From Oxyruncus cristatus (Eukaryota > Chordata > Aves > Passeriformes > Cotingidae), in contig VXAY01002055.1 of assembly GCA_013399855.1 (NCBI GenBank), positions 27,849 through 91,848 of the forward strand: a DNA stretch of 64,000 bases. Reading direction: 5' to 3'. Numbering within the stretch: the first letter of the stretch is position 1; each line of letters begins with the position of its first letter. Below the pieces are notes generated by a model. It did not search any database. It was given only the letters and a program-made list of their open reading frames with translations, and was not told the origin of the DNA. The translations under genes and the position numbers were made by a program. This document shows, one piece after another, positions 62,890 through 64,000 of this stretch.

Positions 62890-63260
62890 TTCATTCTGAA
62901 TTTTAGAAATGATTTTGTGTCTCGATTGAAGCTTGGCCCTGAACAAAAAGCTATTAGGTTAAATTTAATTCAGATCAAATTGTAATTGTAATATGGCCAT
63001 CGACCTTCTTGTGTTAATTCCTGTGCAGCATAGATGCTGTCTAATAATGCAGATCTGTTGATTAGTTAGCTGGGAGATGCTTGTTTAGAGACACTTAATT
63101 GGGCTGAAAGGGTCATAAAAGGCACCATTATCTCTTGATCTTCATGCACACAGATGTGGAGTTTTCCTGAATAACTGAATGCATTAAGTCTTGGGACTCG
63201 GCTACATTTTGTGCATTGTAACAGCTCAAAGCAAATCTATAACTGGTGACATAGTGAAAT
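62890..63260. other. Candidate conserved non-coding element in intron 37
   Basis: A compositionally balanced stretch rich in TAATT/ATTA cores (for example ttaatt near 62967 and 63014, tttgattag-like sites near 63055) without stop-free coding structure or repeat character. The texture resembles vertebrate conserved enhancers with homeodomain sites. This is pattern judgement only; no alignment was made. Confidence 0.25.
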
Positions 63261-63270
63261 AACCATTTTA

Positions 63271-63298
63271 ATTAATTTTTGAAAATTAATTTTTGAAA
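63271..63298. repeat. 14-bp exact tandem duplication
   Basis: The unit attaatttttgaaa is repeated twice without a mismatch. Confidence 0.95.
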
Positions 63299-64000
63299 AT
63301 ATCTGTTGATTAGGAGGAGTAAATAAGGAATAAGCATTATTAGAGTGATAATGTTATCCACACATGGAATTGGGTATTGTGGCAGTACCTACACCTCTAC
63401 CTTCCTTTTAGGAAATACTGATCCTAGTTGCCAGTGTTGTAGCTCTGTTACTACAGTCAGGTGTCTTCTGCAAGTATTCTTTGAATGCCTTGATTACTTT
63501 CTCCTCTCTCTTCCATTTATATATAGAAGTATATATGAATTTTGTGTGCGTATTTCTCAACATTAAATAATTATATACTCTATTATGTAAACTGTACTTA
63601 ACATGACTTTCTATTTTGTGTGTAGTAGAACTTTTATTTTAAAGATATTTAGTTACGCTTGTGTTGAATGCATTCGCCTTTAAACTTTGGACCTAAATTT
63701 TGTCTGGCATACTGTTTGACTGTGGCAGAGAACCAACCACAGCACAGAACAACACCTGCCCACTAGGGAAGAAAGACAAAGGTACCCAATGAAGGACAAA
63801 GTAAATGAAGGAAGATACAGGGATTCTTGGGAGAAAATAGTGTTGCTGTGGAAGGACTCAAACCTGGAAGAAAAGCAGCTTCACTAAAATCTTTCTTTTC
63901 CTACTATTTACTACTTTGTTCCTTCGGATGCTACTTCTGATTCTTGTTATCATCATCGCTTTTCCATAATGTGCAGCCCATTTAGTAGTTATAGCCCGCT

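Larger units (their letters stand above)
62442..64000 (+). other. DMXL1 intron 37 (5' part)
   Basis: No downstream coding exon is found. It contains a 14-bp exact tandem repeat (63271-63298) and a region around 62890-63260 that resembles conserved non-coding sequence. I see nothing else in it. Confidence 0.75.

Noticed and set aside
1..64000. A novel multi-gene system, CRISPR array, tRNA/rRNA genes or a second host gene
   Set aside because: Both strands were read: every convincing coding segment belongs to DMXL1 or to CR1/LTR relics. No direct-repeat array or RNA gene was recognised, though small intronic RNAs could be missed by eye.

Overview
The window is vertebrate, almost certainly avian, genomic DNA. 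It is AT-rich and intron-dominated. Its interspersed repeats are CR1-type LINE fragments and long terminal repeats that I recognise from bird genomes. There is no bacterial-style gene packing, operon, CRISPR array or tRNA cluster. It comes from a draft assembly: there are N gaps at 26890-26967 and 60437-60456 and a single N at 16112.

One gene fills the window, on the + strand: DMXL1 (DmX-like protein 1, a rabconnectin-3 paralogue). I could place 35 constitutive coding exons plus one 63-nt cassette exon between 5514 and 62441. All have AG/GT boundaries and all phases join. The constitutive exons sum to 8106 nt (2702 codons) with no internal stop. Exon 1, with the start codon, promoter and about 29 residues, lies upstream. 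The final exons, about 300 residues with the C-terminal WD40 repeats and the 3' UTR, lie downstream. Residue numbers below assume a 29-residue exon 1, as in human. The paralogue choice (DMXL1, not DMXL2) rests on remembered paralogue-specific stretches in exons 10, 18, 24, 28 and 37. DMXL1 is Z-linked in chicken, so this is probably a Z-chromosome segment.

Layout: 1-5513 is the 3' part of intron 1, with two sense CR1 fragments. 5514-25601 holds exons 2-11, the N-terminal WD40 propeller region, with an antisense CR1 in intron 2 and an LTR in intron 9. 25695-41159 holds exons 12-24, the core including the two giant exons 18 (1692 nt) and 24 (1091 nt) and the Rav1p_C-like helical region. 41418-44854 holds exons 25-28. 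44855-52899 is an 8-kb intron with two LTRs. 52900-62441 holds exons 29-37, the cassette exon, and a long antisense CR1 in intron 31. 62442-64000 is intronic, with a possible conserved non-coding block.

DMX-like proteins are metazoan counterparts of yeast Rav1, the core of the RAVE complex that helps assemble the V1 and V0 sectors of the V-ATPase. Nothing here points to a second protein-coding gene or an unknown multi-gene system. The points most worth following up are the frame-preserving cassette exon with its candidate splicing signals, the antisense ERVL-like LTR in intron 28, and two candidate conserved non-coding elements.
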